Assembly: GCA_002493965.1 (NCBI GenBank) | Contig: DLAP01000012.1 | Location: forward strand, 32,289-38,862 | Origin: Clostridiales bacterium UBA7044 | Lineage (GTDB): Bacteria > Bacillota > Clostridia > Oscillospirales > Oscillospiraceae | Reading direction: 5' to 3' | Length of the DNA: 6,574 bases | Shown here: piece by piece, positions 1 to 6,300 of the stretch | Position numbering within the stretch: the stretch's first letter is position 1 | Layout of the letters: every line of letters begins with the position of its first letter | Notes under the pieces: model-generated | What the model was told of the DNA's origin: nothing | What the model saw: the letters and a program-made list of their open reading frames with translations, nothing else | Databases searched by the model: none | Made by a program: the position numbers and the translations under genes

Positions 1-880
1 GGCCATGATGGTGAACAACGCCGATTGGCTGCTGAATCTGAACTACATTGACTTTATCCGGGACGTCGGCGGCTGCTTCTCAGTCAACAATATGCTCCGG
101 GCGGAGTGCTTCAAGCAGCGGATGGAAAAGGGCCTTTCCTTCCTGGAATTTAACTACATGCCCATGCAGTCCTACGACTTCTACTACCTGTTTAAGAACT
201 ATGGCTGTAATATGCAGTTCGGCGGCAACGATCAGTGGAGCAACATGCTGGGCGGCACGGAACTGATCCGCCGGAAACTGGGTAAGGACGCTCACGCCAT
301 GACCATTACCCTGCTATTAAACTCCGAGGGAAAGAAGATGGGCAAGACCGCCAAGGGCGCCGTCTGGCTGGACCCCAACAAGACCAGCCCCTTCGACTTC
401 TACCAGTACTGGCGGAACGTGGAGGATGCCGATGTCATGAAGTGCATCCGGATGCTGACCTTCCTGCCCCTGGAACAGATCGACGCCATGGCAGACTGGA
501 AAGATGCCAAGCTGAACGAGGCAAAGGAGATCCTGGCTTATGAGCTGACCAAACTGGTTCACGGTGAGGAGGAGGCCAATAAGGCCCAGGCCGCTGCCAA
601 GGCCCTGTTTGTAGGGGGCAGCGACGATGCCAACATGCCCACCACGGAAATCTCCGCTGACAAGCTGACAGACGGCAAGATCGGCATTCTGAACCTGATG
701 GTTGCCTGCGGTCTGGCACATTCCAATAAGCAGGCCCGACTTTTGGTGGAGCAGGGTGGTGTTCTGGTCAATGACGAGAAGGTGCCTTCCGCCCAGTTTG
801 CGGTTACAGAGGAGCAGCTGAAAGAGGGCGTAAAGATTCGCAAGGGCAAAAAGGTCTTCCATAAGGCGGTGCTGGCATGA
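1..880 (+). CDS. tyrS: Tyrosyl-tRNA synthetase, 5'-truncated by window edge
   Basis: Class I aminoacyl-tRNA synthetase that activates tyrosine with ATP and charges tRNA-Tyr in the cytoplasm. The reading frame is open from base 2 (GCC ATG ATG), so the start lies upstream. About 291 residues are visible of a family usually near 410-425, so roughly 115-120 N-terminal residues, including the HIGH-type ATP motif, are missing. Counting from the ATG at 5, the tyrosine-site signature YMPMQSYD (Y51, Q55, D58) is followed by GGNDQWSNMLGG at 73-84. The KMSKS-equivalent loop is KKMGKT at 110-115; the G in place of the first S is normal for TyrRS. A linker of about 170-220 leads to a C-terminal S4-type RNA-binding domain at about 225-288 (ARLLVEQGGVLVND). 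The ATG at 5 is internal, not a start. The stop TGA overlaps the next gene's ATG, so the two are probably cotranscribed. Any promoter or T-box lies outside the window. Confidence 0.97.
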   Translation, partial: AMMVNNADWLLNLNYIDFIRDVGGCFSVNNMLRAECFKQRMEKGLSFLEFNYMPMQSYDFYYLFKNYGCNMQFGGNDQWSNMLGGTELIRRKLGKDAHAMTITLLLNSEGKKMGKTAKGAVWLDPNKTSPFDFYQYWRNVEDADVMKCIRMLTFLPLEQIDAMADWKDAKLNEAKEILAYELTKLVHGEEEANKAQAAAKALFVGGSDDANMPTTEISADKLTDGKIGILNLMVACGLAHSNKQARLLVEQGGVLVNDEKVPSAQFAVTEEQLKEGVKIRKGKKVFHKAVLA

Positions 881-1335
881 TTCTGGAACCGGCGGTTTCT
901 TCTGATTGGGAGGCTATCAACGCTTTGGCCATGCAGGTGCACGCTCTCCACGTCGGCTGGCGGCCGGATATCTTTGCTATGCCCCAGATGCTTTTCACCC
1001 AGGAGCGTGTGGAGTCAGACATTCAAAGCAATGCTCTGTATGTTGTACGGCAAAATGGCATGGTGATTGGTTATGCACGTCTTGGAATGCGGGAGACGGA
1101 ATATCCTGGACTTGTCAAGCGCAAAATCCTGCTGATTGAAGAACTGTGTGTTTCGGAGAACCTCCGGGGTCGGGGCATCGGCAGGTCAATGATGGAGGAA
1201 ATCCATACCCTGGCGAAGGAATGGGGTTGTACCGACCTTCAGCTTGGCGTCCAGCCAGAAAACGAAGTGGCTCTTGCTTTATATCGGAAGTGCGGCTTTA
1301 CCGTCCGCAACCTGCAAATGCAGCGAAAGGTATAA
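877..1335 (+). CDS. GNAT-family N-acetyltransferase
   Basis: A 152-residue single-domain GNAT protein, predicted to transfer an acetyl group from acetyl-CoA to an unknown amine acceptor (protein N-terminus, amino acid, polyamine or drug). The acetyl-CoA pyrophosphate-binding motif A is clear: beta-strand IEELCVSENL at 87-96, then RGRGIG at 97-102, which fits the R/Q-x-x-G-x-G/A pattern. Motif B follows as N129 and ALALYRKCGF at 132-141. The N-terminal half contains HVGWRPDIF at 25-33, an RPDIF stretch I associate with uncharacterised Firmicutes GNATs (from memory). The ATG lies inside the tyrS stop (ATGA, 877-880). Only a weak AAGG is seen 10 nt upstream, so translation is probably coupled to tyrS. 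A strong hairpin follows within a few bases of the stop. No signal peptide or membrane segment is visible. The family is secure; the substrate cannot be read from sequence. Confidence 0.93.
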   Translation: MILEPAVSSDWEAINALAMQVHALHVGWRPDIFAMPQMLFTQERVESDIQSNALYVVRQNGMVIGYARLGMRETEYPGLVKRKILLIEELCVSENLRGRGIGRSMMEEIHTLAKEWGCTDLQLGVQPENEVALALYRKCGFTVRNLQMQRKV

Positions 1336-1338
1336 AGT

Positions 1339-1365
1339 TTGCCCCCGACCGCCGGTCGGGGGCAA
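1339..1365. terminator. GC-rich hairpin between convergent GNAT gene and dapA
   Basis: A perfect 12-bp inverted repeat, TTGCCCCCGACC / GGTCGGGGGCAA, has a 3-nt loop (GCC); its core arms are 1341-1350 and 1354-1363. It starts 3 bases after the GNAT stop and lies 26 bases beyond the dapA stop on the other strand. It is placed to terminate both convergent transcripts. The following tracts are only partly T-rich (GTTACTTCTAT on +, ACTTTATACCTTTC on -), so it is a strong hairpin with a mediocre U-tract on either strand. Confidence 0.75.
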
Positions 1366-1391
1366 GTTACTTCTATATGAACGCTGCTATT

Positions 1392-2264
1392 CTATTTTTG
1401 CAACAAAGTCTGAAGCTTCTCAAAGTTTTCACGGGATATGGGAGTCAGGGGTAAGCGGCATCCACCGCAATCGTAGCCAATAAGCTTCATAGCTGCCTTT
1501 ACGGGGATGGGATTGACCTCGCTGAATAGCGCCTCAATCAGGGGAAGCATCCGCAGCTGTAGGTCAGCGGCGGTGTCAAAGTCTCCGCTCAAGGCTGCCT
1601 GAGCGAGGGCCTGCGTTTCCAGCGGGGCTACATTGCTCAGTACCGAAACTACCCCCTGACCACCCAAGGCCATAACAGCGGCGATCTGGTCGTCGTTTCC
1701 ACTCCATACCGCAAAATCGGGGGGGCAGTTTGCCCGGATCTTCGCGATTTTCCGGATATCATTGGACGCTTCCTTCACTCCGGCCAGGTTGGGGATCTTG
1801 GCAAGACAGGCGTAAACCTCCACGGGGATATCTACACCGGTCCGGGACGGAACGTTGTAGGCGATGACGGGGATATGTACGGCTCCGGCAATGGCACTAT
1901 AGTGAGCCAGAAGCCCTTCACTGGTTGCTTTGTTGTAGTAGGGGGTGACGACCAGCAGGCCGTCCGCACCCGCGGCTTCCGCCGCCTTGCTGAGTATCAC
2001 GGCGTGTTCGGTGTTGTTGGAGCCGGTGCCCGCGAGAATTTTACATTCGTCTCCCACATATTGCTTTGCCCGGCGGAAGATTTCGATTTTTTCACTGTCT
2101 GTCAGGGTGGGAGATTCCCCGGTGGTGCCGCAGAGAACCACGGCTTCAATTCCGGCCTCCAGCTGTCGTTTTAACAGCTGCTCCAGCATGGGATAGTTGA
2201 CGGAACCGCCCCAAAACGGCGTGACAAGGGCGGTGCATACGCCAGTAAAAATAGGTTTTCTCAT
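1392..2264 (-). CDS. dapA: 4-hydroxy-tetrahydrodipicolinate synthase
   Basis: Condenses pyruvate with L-aspartate-4-semialdehyde, the first committed step to diaminopimelate (peptidoglycan) and lysine. It is a cytoplasmic TIM-barrel enzyme, normally a homotetramer. The 290-residue length is typical. All key E. coli positions are present, shifted by exactly 3: T47/T48 in GTTGES (46-51), Y110 in TPYYNK (107-112), Y136 and R141 in YNVPSRTG (136-143), and the Schiff-base lysine K164 in GVKEAS (162-167). The start codon is supported by a GGAGGT ribosome binding site 8 nt upstream, and the protein begins MRKPIFTGVCTALVTPF as the family does. It is the only - strand gene, facing the tyrS-GNAT pair and divergent from queA. 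No dapB, asd or lysA neighbours are visible, so it is likely monocistronic. DapA belongs to a superfamily with N-acetylneuraminate lyase and related aldolases, but the full residue set favours true DapA. Confidence 0.95.
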   Translation of the reverse strand: MRKPIFTGVCTALVTPFWGGSVNYPMLEQLLKRQLEAGIEAVVLCGTTGESPTLTDSEKIEIFRRAKQYVGDECKILAGTGSNNTEHAVILSKAAEAAGADGLLVVTPYYNKATSEGLLAHYSAIAGAVHIPVIAYNVPSRTGVDIPVEVYACLAKIPNLAGVKEASNDIRKIAKIRANCPPDFAVWSGNDDQIAAVMALGGQGVVSVLSNVAPLETQALAQAALSGDFDTAADLQLRMLPLIEALFSEVNPIPVKAAMKLIGYDCGGCRLPLTPISRENFEKLQTLLQK

Positions 2265-2272
2265 AATTTGAT

Positions 2273-2278
2273 ACCTCC
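2273..2278 (-). promoter_or_regulatory. dapA ribosome binding site
   Basis: GGAGGT on the - strand, 8 nt before the dapA ATG, is near-ideal and fixes the start codon. Its first two bases overlap one arm of an inverted repeat (GCATGG at 2277-2282 with CCATGC at 2301-2306, - strand sense). Confidence 0.85.
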
Positions 2279-2384
2279 ATGCCCAGTCTATGCAGGGGAC
2301 GCATGGTTTGCTTTGAAAAAGAAACGACGTGAAGCGAGAAAAAGAAGCCCGGAAAGCATTTCTTTCGGAAATATTTTAATAGCT

Positions 2385-2413
2385 TTTTCACCTGCTTTGT
2401 GATAGTATATATG
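2385..2413 (+). promoter_or_regulatory. Candidate queA operon promoter
   Basis: TTTTCA (2385-2390) and TATATG (2408-2413) are separated by 17 bp in the A+T-rich stretch before queA. Alternatives are TATGCT at 2410-2415, or TAGTAT at 2403-2408 with an extended TGA in front. Any of these would give a short leader of about 25-35 nt. The region is right for a promoter, but the exact boxes are uncertain. Confidence 0.4.
2404..2409 (-). promoter_or_regulatory. Candidate dapA -10 box
   Basis: TATACT (5/6 match to TATAAT) on the - strand, about 140 bp before the dapA start. The -35 region at the expected distance (TTTATC, 2427-2432) is poor. A second candidate, TAAAAT at 2373-2378, also lacks a good -35. 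The TATACT overlaps the candidate queA -10 region on the other strand. Confidence 0.3.
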
Positions 2414-2447
2414 CTACAGAATCGCAGATAAAGAGGGAAATCCAGAA

Positions 2448-3476
2448 ATGACTATGAAAACCCATGATTTTTATTATGACCTGCCGGAGGAATTGATTGC
2501 CCAGACACCGCTGGAAAGACGGGATGCCTCCCGGCTGATGGTGCTGGACAGGGAAACGGGAGCGGTGTCTCACCGGCATTTTTATGACATTGTGGACTAC
2601 CTGAATCCCGGAGACTGCCTGGTGATGAACGACTCCCGGGTGCTGCCTGCCCGTCTTTTGGGACAGCGGCCCACCGGCGGAGCAGCGGAAGTGCTGCTGC
2701 TGCGGGATGTAGGAAACAAATGCTGGGAATGCCTGTGCAAGCCCGGCCGAAAAATGCAGGTGGGCAGTGAAGTGACCTTCGGGAATGGAGAACTGACAGC
2801 CACGGTAAAGCAAGTCCAGGAGGACGGCAACCGGATTGTGGAATTTCACTACGAGGGTATCTTCCTGGAGGTGCTGGAGCGCCTGGGGAAAATGCCCCTG
2901 CCGCCCTATATTAAAGCGGAATTACAGGATCAGGAGCGATATCAGACCGTCTACTCCAAGGTGGTAGGTTCGGCGGCCGCGCCTACCGCAGGGCTGCATT
3001 TTACCCAGGAGCTGCTGGAAAAGATCCGGGCAAAGGGCGTGAAGACCGCTTTTGTTACCCTCCATGTGGGGCTTGGGACCTTCCGTCCGGTAAAGGCGGA
3101 GAGTATCACGGATCATCATATGCACAGTGAACTGTGTATGCTCAGCGAGGAAACCGCTCAGGTTCTCAACGAAACCAAGAAATGCGGCGGCCGGGTGATC
3201 TGTGTGGGAACCACTTCCTGCCGAACGCTGGAATCTCTTGTAAACGAAGACGGCACCTTTTCACCCAAGTCCAGGTGGACAGACATTTTCATCTACCCGG
3301 GCTACACCTTCAAGGCCATGGACGGCCTGATTACCAACTTCCATCTGCCGGAAAGCACACTGGTGATGCTGGTTTCCGCTTTTGCCGGACGGGAACACGT
3401 TTTGAATGCCTATGCCCAGGCTGTTCAGGAAAAGTACCGCTTCTTCTCCTTTGGAGATGCAATGGCGATTTTGTGA
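2448..3476 (+). CDS. queA: S-adenosylmethionine:tRNA ribosyltransferase-isomerase
   Basis: Transfers and isomerises the ribosyl group of S-adenosylmethionine onto preQ1 at the tRNA wobble position (position 34 of GUN anticodons), giving epoxyqueuosine. At 342 residues it is normal length. Family blocks run in order: FYYDLPEELIAQTPLERRDASRL (8-30), NDSRVLPARL (61-70), GKMPLPPYI (147-155), AAPTAGLHFT (177-186), VTLHVGLGTFRPV (203-215), MHSE (225-228), GTTSCRTLES (254-263), FIYPGY (281-286), DGLITNFHLPESTLVMLVSAFAG (292-314) and YRFFSFGDAM (330-339). The ATG at 2448 is preferred because AGAGGG at 2432-2437 lies 10 nt upstream; the in-frame ATG at 2454 would be 16 nt away. It heads a queA - double GNAT - tgt operon with a 9-bp gap to the next gene. 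Upstream enzymes (queC/D/E/F) and queG/queH are not in the window, so de novo versus salvage of the precursor cannot be judged. Confidence 0.97.
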   Translation: MTMKTHDFYYDLPEELIAQTPLERRDASRLMVLDRETGAVSHRHFYDIVDYLNPGDCLVMNDSRVLPARLLGQRPTGGAAEVLLLRDVGNKCWECLCKPGRKMQVGSEVTFGNGELTATVKQVQEDGNRIVEFHYEGIFLEVLERLGKMPLPPYIKAELQDQERYQTVYSKVVGSAAAPTAGLHFTQELLEKIRAKGVKTAFVTLHVGLGTFRPVKAESITDHHMHSELCMLSEETAQVLNETKKCGGRVICVGTTSCRTLESLVNEDGTFSPKSRWTDIFIYPGYTFKAMDGLITNFHLPESTLVMLVSAFAGREHVLNAYAQAVQEKYRFFSFGDAMAIL

Positions 3477-3485
3477 GGGATTCCT

Positions 3486-4610
3486 ATGAATGCACCGATT
3501 GATGTTACTGATATTCGGATTGAAACAGAACGGCTGATCCTTCGCCCCTGGCAGGACAGCGACTTGGACGACTTCTACGCCTATGCCAGCGTGGAGGGCG
3601 TGGGAGAAATGGCGGGCTGGTCGCATCATACGTCCAAAGAGGAATCCCGTAAGATTCTGACCATGTTCCAGGAAGAAAAAAAGACCTTTGCCCTGGAACT
3701 GAAAGAAAATCACAAGGTTATTGGCTCCTTGGGATTAGAGCCGAGAACCCCGGATATGGATATGCCAGAAAACATGCAGGGCAGGGAAGTGGGCTACGTT
3801 CTCAGCCGTGACTACTGGGGCCAGGGACTGATGCCCGAGGCGGTAAAGGCAGTGTGTCGGTACTGCTTCGAAAAAGGGAACTATGACTACCTTACCTGCG
3901 GCCATTTTGAGCGCAACACCCAGTCCCGGCGAGTCATTGAAAAGAGCGGTTTTGCTTACCGGAAAAACATTCCCTACCAGACCCGAATGGGGACAACGGA
4001 AGATACCAGAATGTATGTCCGCTACAGCGACCGGCTGGTTACAGGTCCCTTTGATGCCTCCAAGATTACGATTGAGACGGAACGGCTGATCCTGCGGCCC
4101 ATGCAGGAGACAGACGCGGAGGATCTTCACGAAATCGTCTCAGATCCGGAAATCGCGGACCAGACCGGCTTCGACTGCAAGGATAATCTTGAGGAAACTA
4201 GAACCTTCTTGGATCGGATAATTTGCGGTAAGGAGGAGCTGGCTGTGGTTTTGAAGGAAAACGGTAAGCTGGTGGGAAGTTTTTCCCTACAGAGCCGATT
4301 CTGGGAGCAGTATCCCATCTCACCCGCCTTGGTAGGCCGGGAGTGCGGCTTTGAGCTGAACCGGAATTATTGGGGCCGTGGCTTGATGCCGGAGGCGCTT
4401 CGGGCCGTAACAAGCTACTGCTTTGACACCCTTCACTATGACTTTGTCAGCGCCGGACATTTCCTACGAAATACACGTTCGGGGCATATGATTCAGAAAT
4501 ACGGCTATCAATTCCTGTTTGAAGATGACTTCATCTTGCCTGGAGGCAAAAAAGAACGTATCCGCACCTATATCTGCTACAATCCCAATAAGGAGATACC
4601 AAATGTTTGA
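3486..4610 (+). CDS. Tandem-domain GNAT acetyltransferase (RimJ/RimL-like, two copies fused)
   Basis: A 374-residue protein made of two homologous GNAT domains of the RimJ/RimL (Acetyltransf_3) type, at about 11-180 and 194-366. Paired blocks sit a constant 184-185 residues apart: ETERLILRPWQDSD (13-26) with ETERLILRPMQETD (197-210); GREVGYVLSRDYWGQGLMPEA (99-119) with GRECGFELNRNYWGRGLMPEA (284-304); GHFERNTQSRRVIEKSGF (139-156) with GHFLRNTRSGHMIQKYGY (324-341). The acetyl-CoA loops YWGQG and YWGRG look intact, so both halves could be active. Single-domain relatives acetylate ribosomal-protein N-termini or other amines; the substrate here is unknown. GAGGGA 5 nt before the ATG overlaps the queA stop, and the last 8 bp overlap the tgt start. 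Expression is therefore tied to queuosine synthesis, but a role in tRNA modification is only a guess. No signal peptide or membrane segment is seen. Confidence 0.92.
   Translation: MNAPIDVTDIRIETERLILRPWQDSDLDDFYAYASVEGVGEMAGWSHHTSKEESRKILTMFQEEKKTFALELKENHKVIGSLGLEPRTPDMDMPENMQGREVGYVLSRDYWGQGLMPEAVKAVCRYCFEKGNYDYLTCGHFERNTQSRRVIEKSGFAYRKNIPYQTRMGTTEDTRMYVRYSDRLVTGPFDASKITIETERLILRPMQETDAEDLHEIVSDPEIADQTGFDCKDNLEETRTFLDRIICGKEELAVVLKENGKLVGSFSLQSRFWEQYPISPALVGRECGFELNRNYWGRGLMPEALRAVTSYCFDTLHYDFVSAGHFLRNTRSGHMIQKYGYQFLFEDDFILPGGKKERIRTYICYNPNKEIPNV
3519..4092 (+). repeat. Internal direct repeat marking the GNAT domain duplication
   Basis: Bases 3519-3540 and 4071-4092 match at 20 of 22 positions (both read ATTGARACRGAACGGCTGAT then CC). 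They encode the same IETERLIL start of each domain. A second pair of related blocks encodes the acetyl-CoA loops about 555 bp apart. The rest of the two halves has diverged much further. This documents an in-frame tandem duplication inside one gene. Confidence 0.85.
4590..4595 (+). promoter_or_regulatory. tgt ribosome binding site (decides the start)
   Basis: AAGGAG lies 7 nt before ATG 4603, inside the 3' end of the double-GNAT gene. It selects ATG 4603 over the in-frame ATG at 4519, which would add 28 residues unlike any Tgt N-terminus and lie deep in the upstream gene. Confidence 0.88.
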
Positions 4611-5733
4611 GCTTCTCAAAACCGAGGGAAAGGCCCGCCGGGGCGAATTTACCTGCGCCCATGGCGTTGTCCAGACCCCGGTATTCATGAATGTTGGCAC
4701 TCAGGGGGCCATTAAAGGCGCCCTCAGCGCTGAAGACTTAAAAAACATTGGCTGCCAGGTGGAGCTGAGCAACACCTACCATCTGCACCTGCGTCCTACG
4801 GACACGGTGGTGCGGCAAATGGGGGGACTGCACAAATTCATGACCTGGGATGGCCCCATTCTCACAGATTCCGGCGGTTTCCAGGTGTTTTCCTTGGCTT
4901 CTCTCCGAAAAATCAAGGAAGAAGGGGTCACGTTTGCCTCCCACATTGACGGCCATAAAATCTTTATGGGGCCGGAGGAGAGTATGCAGATCCAGTCCAA
5001 CTTAGGCAGTGATATCTGCATGGCCTTTGACGAATGTGTAGAAAACCCAGCCCCCCGGGACTACGTAGAGAAAAGCGCAGACCGTACATACCGGTGGCTG
5101 GTGCGATGCAAGGAAGAAAATGCTCGCCTAAATGCGCTGCCAGATACGGTGAATCCTCAGCAGATGCTGTGGGGTATCAACCAGGGCGGCACCTATCGGG
5201 ACATCCGGGTGGAGCACATGAAAAAAATCGCTGATCTGGATTTGCCCGGCTACGCCATCGGGGGTCTTGCGGTAGGGGAGACAGCGGAAGAGATGTACGA
5301 TATCATCGAAGCCGTGGAGGAGCATATGCCCAGGGAGAAAACCCGATACCTTATGGGTGTGGGAACGCCCACCAACATCATTGAGGGTGTGGCGCGAGGC
5401 GTGGACTTTTTCGACTGCGTGATGCCTGCGCGAAATGCCCGGCATGCCAGACTTTTTACCTGGGATGGAGCAATCAATTTGAAAAACGCCAAGTATCAGC
5501 TGGATGAAAGTCCTATTGACCCGAAGTGCGACTGCCCGGTCTGCCGCCGCTATTCCAGAGCCTATATCCGGCATTTGTTCATCGCGGAGGAAATGCTTGC
5601 CATGCGGCTTTGTGTCATGCACAACCTGTATTTCTACAATAAGCTGATGGAAAAGATCCGGGACGCCCTGGACGCAGGCACCTTTGAAGCCTTCCGCCGG
5701 GAGTATTCCGATAGATTGGCAAAAAGAATTTAA
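4603..5733 (+). CDS. tgt: Queuine/preQ1 tRNA-guanine transglycosylase
   Basis: Exchanges guanine-34 of tRNAs with GUN anticodons for a 7-deazaguanine, normally preQ1 in bacteria, through a covalent tRNA intermediate; QueA acts on its product. The 376 residues fit the family. Visible landmarks: substrate-pocket acid D89 in TDSGGFQVFSL (88-98), YAIGGLAVGE (217-226), nucleophile D271 in DFFDCVMPARNARH (268-281), and a zinc site C309-x-C311-x2-C314 with H340 (CDCPVC ... MHNLYFYN). The frame continues upstream to an ATG at 4519, but ATG 4603 is chosen for its AAGGAG and its canonical MFELLKTEGKARRGEF start. It overlaps the double-GNAT gene by 8 bp, implying translational coupling. I see no terminator in the 81 bp before yajC, so read-through is likely. 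Some Clostridia Tgt enzymes take queuine instead of preQ1, and that cannot be decided here. Confidence 0.97.
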   Translation: MFELLKTEGKARRGEFTCAHGVVQTPVFMNVGTQGAIKGALSAEDLKNIGCQVELSNTYHLHLRPTDTVVRQMGGLHKFMTWDGPILTDSGGFQVFSLASLRKIKEEGVTFASHIDGHKIFMGPEESMQIQSNLGSDICMAFDECVENPAPRDYVEKSADRTYRWLVRCKEENARLNALPDTVNPQQMLWGINQGGTYRDIRVEHMKKIADLDLPGYAIGGLAVGETAEEMYDIIEAVEEHMPREKTRYLMGVGTPTNIIEGVARGVDFFDCVMPARNARHARLFTWDGAINLKNAKYQLDESPIDPKCDCPVCRRYSRAYIRHLFIAEEMLAMRLCVMHNLYFYNKLMEKIRDALDAGTFEAFRREYSDRLAKRI

Positions 5734-5752
5734 GATGCGTAGAAGTTTTCTC

Positions 5753-5780
5753 TTGCTTTTTAGCCAATAGATGGTATAAT
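5753..5780 (+). promoter_or_regulatory. yajC promoter with extended -10
   Basis: A perfect TATAAT at 5775-5780 is preceded by TGG (5772-5774), giving a consensus extended -10 (TGnTATAAT). A weak -35, TTGCTT (5753-5758), lies 16 bp upstream. Transcription would start near 5787, about 28 nt before the yajC ATG, so yajC can be expressed independently of the queA-tgt operon. Confidence 0.78.
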
Positions 5781-5799
5781 AAACGAGATATTACATACG

Positions 5800-5805
5800 A
5801 AGGAG
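5800..5805 (+). promoter_or_regulatory. yajC ribosome binding site
   Basis: AAGGAG with a 9-nt spacer to ATG 5815; it supports this as the yajC start. Confidence 0.85.
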
Positions 5806-5814
5806 TTTTTCCCT

Positions 5815-6198
5815 ATGATTTTTCTGACCCAAGGCGCTAATGGTGCGGGCGGCGGCAGTATGCTGCTCATGCTGGTTTTGATGCTCGCCATTTTCTACTT
5901 CATGCTGATCCGTCCCGAGAACAAGCGGAAGAAGGAAGCGGAGCAGATGCGTTCTTCTGTAAAGACCGGAGATAAGATCGTGACTATCGGCGGCATTACC
6001 GGCACCGTCGTGAACGTGAAGGAAAACCGCATTGTTCTTGAAACCGGCGCAGATCAGGTCCGCATTGAGTTCGAGAAATGGGCGATTTCCACCAACGAAA
6101 CTGCTACCGAAGCCGCTAAGGCGGAAGCCAAGAAGGCCCAGGAAGCCAAGGCGAAGGCCAAGGCCGCTAAGAAGGCCGGCAAGGCAGAGAAAAAGTAA
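5815..6198 (+). CDS. yajC: Preprotein translocase-associated protein YajC
   Basis: A small single-pass membrane protein that associates with SecDF/SecYEG and YidC during protein export. The sequence shows a short Gly-rich N-terminus (1-14), one hydrophobic transmembrane helix at about 16-32 (SMLLMLVLMLAIFYFML) and the family signature FYFMLIRPENKRKKE (27-41). The conserved cytoplasmic domain contains GDKIVTIGGITGTV (52-65) and IEFEKWAI (84-91). After about residue 95 comes a highly charged tail of Ala, Lys and Glu repeats (KAEAKKAQEAKAKAKAAKK) that makes the protein 127 residues, slightly long for the family. The tail is low-complexity and probably helical or disordered. The gene follows tgt, its classical neighbour, with its own promoter and terminator. 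secD/secF, which often come next, are absent from the visible sequence. Confidence 0.95.
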   Translation: MIFLTQGANGAGGGSMLLMLVLMLAIFYFMLIRPENKRKKEAEQMRSSVKTGDKIVTIGGITGTVVNVKENRIVLETGADQVRIEFEKWAISTNETATEAAKAEAKKAQEAKAKAKAAKKAGKAEKK

Positions 6199-6201
6199 AT
6201 C

Positions 6202-6242
6202 AATCAGGCTCCGAAAAATGCATCGGAGCCTGATTTCTTATC
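6202..6242 (+). terminator. Intrinsic terminator of yajC
   Basis: A perfect 13-bp stem, AATCAGGCTCCGA (6202-6214) with TCGGAGCCTGATT (6223-6235), has an 8-nt loop and is followed by the T-rich TTTCTTATCT. It starts 4 nt after the yajC stop. The tail of the T-tract merges with the left copy of the TTATCTA direct repeat that flanks the adjacent element. Confidence 0.9.
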
Positions 6243-6253
6243 TAATGTCTGCT

Positions 6254-6280
6254 GAATAAGTCGTCTAAAGCGACTTATTC
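6254..6280. repeat. Hairpin 1 of the array
   Basis: Perfect 10-bp inverted repeat GAATAAGTCG / CGACTTATTC with the 7-nt loop TCTAAAG. The pairing can be extended by TGC / GCA across one bulged T. Its left arm contains most of the left terminal inverted repeat. Confidence 0.85.
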
Positions 6281-6297
6281 GCACACCGAAGGTATGC
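6281..6297. repeat. Hairpin 2 of the array
   Basis: GCACACC / GGTATGC pairs over 7 positions with a single C-A mismatch and a GAA loop. It abuts hairpin 1 with no gap. Confidence 0.6.
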
Positions 6298-6300
6298 AAT

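Noticed and set aside
110..400. Degenerate KMSKS motif in TyrRS (KMGKT) as a possible defect
   Set aside because: Bacterial TyrRS enzymes normally have KFGKT/KMGKT-like variants, so this is not unusual.
317..862. 181-codon open frame antisense to tyrS
   Set aside because: Shadow of the biased codon use of tyrS; no recognisable domain and no upstream signals. The same applies to the antisense frames over tgt (5128-5622) and over the double GNAT (3735-4130).
2146..2391. 81-codon - strand frame covering the dapA 5' region
   Set aside because: It shares DNA with dapA in another frame, and DapA is complete and intact, so there is no sign of a frameshift.
2265..2447. Lysine riboswitch before dapA or preQ1 riboswitch before queA
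   Set aside because: The dapA leader is at most about 180 nt and shows no lysine-riboswitch core that I can recognise. The queA leader lacks the preQ1-I type stem with its A-rich tail.
4519..4602. 28-residue N-terminal extension of Tgt
   Set aside because: It overlaps the upstream GNAT gene deeply, has no ribosome binding site and does not resemble Tgt, whereas ATG 4603 has AAGGAG at 7 nt and the family's normal beginning.
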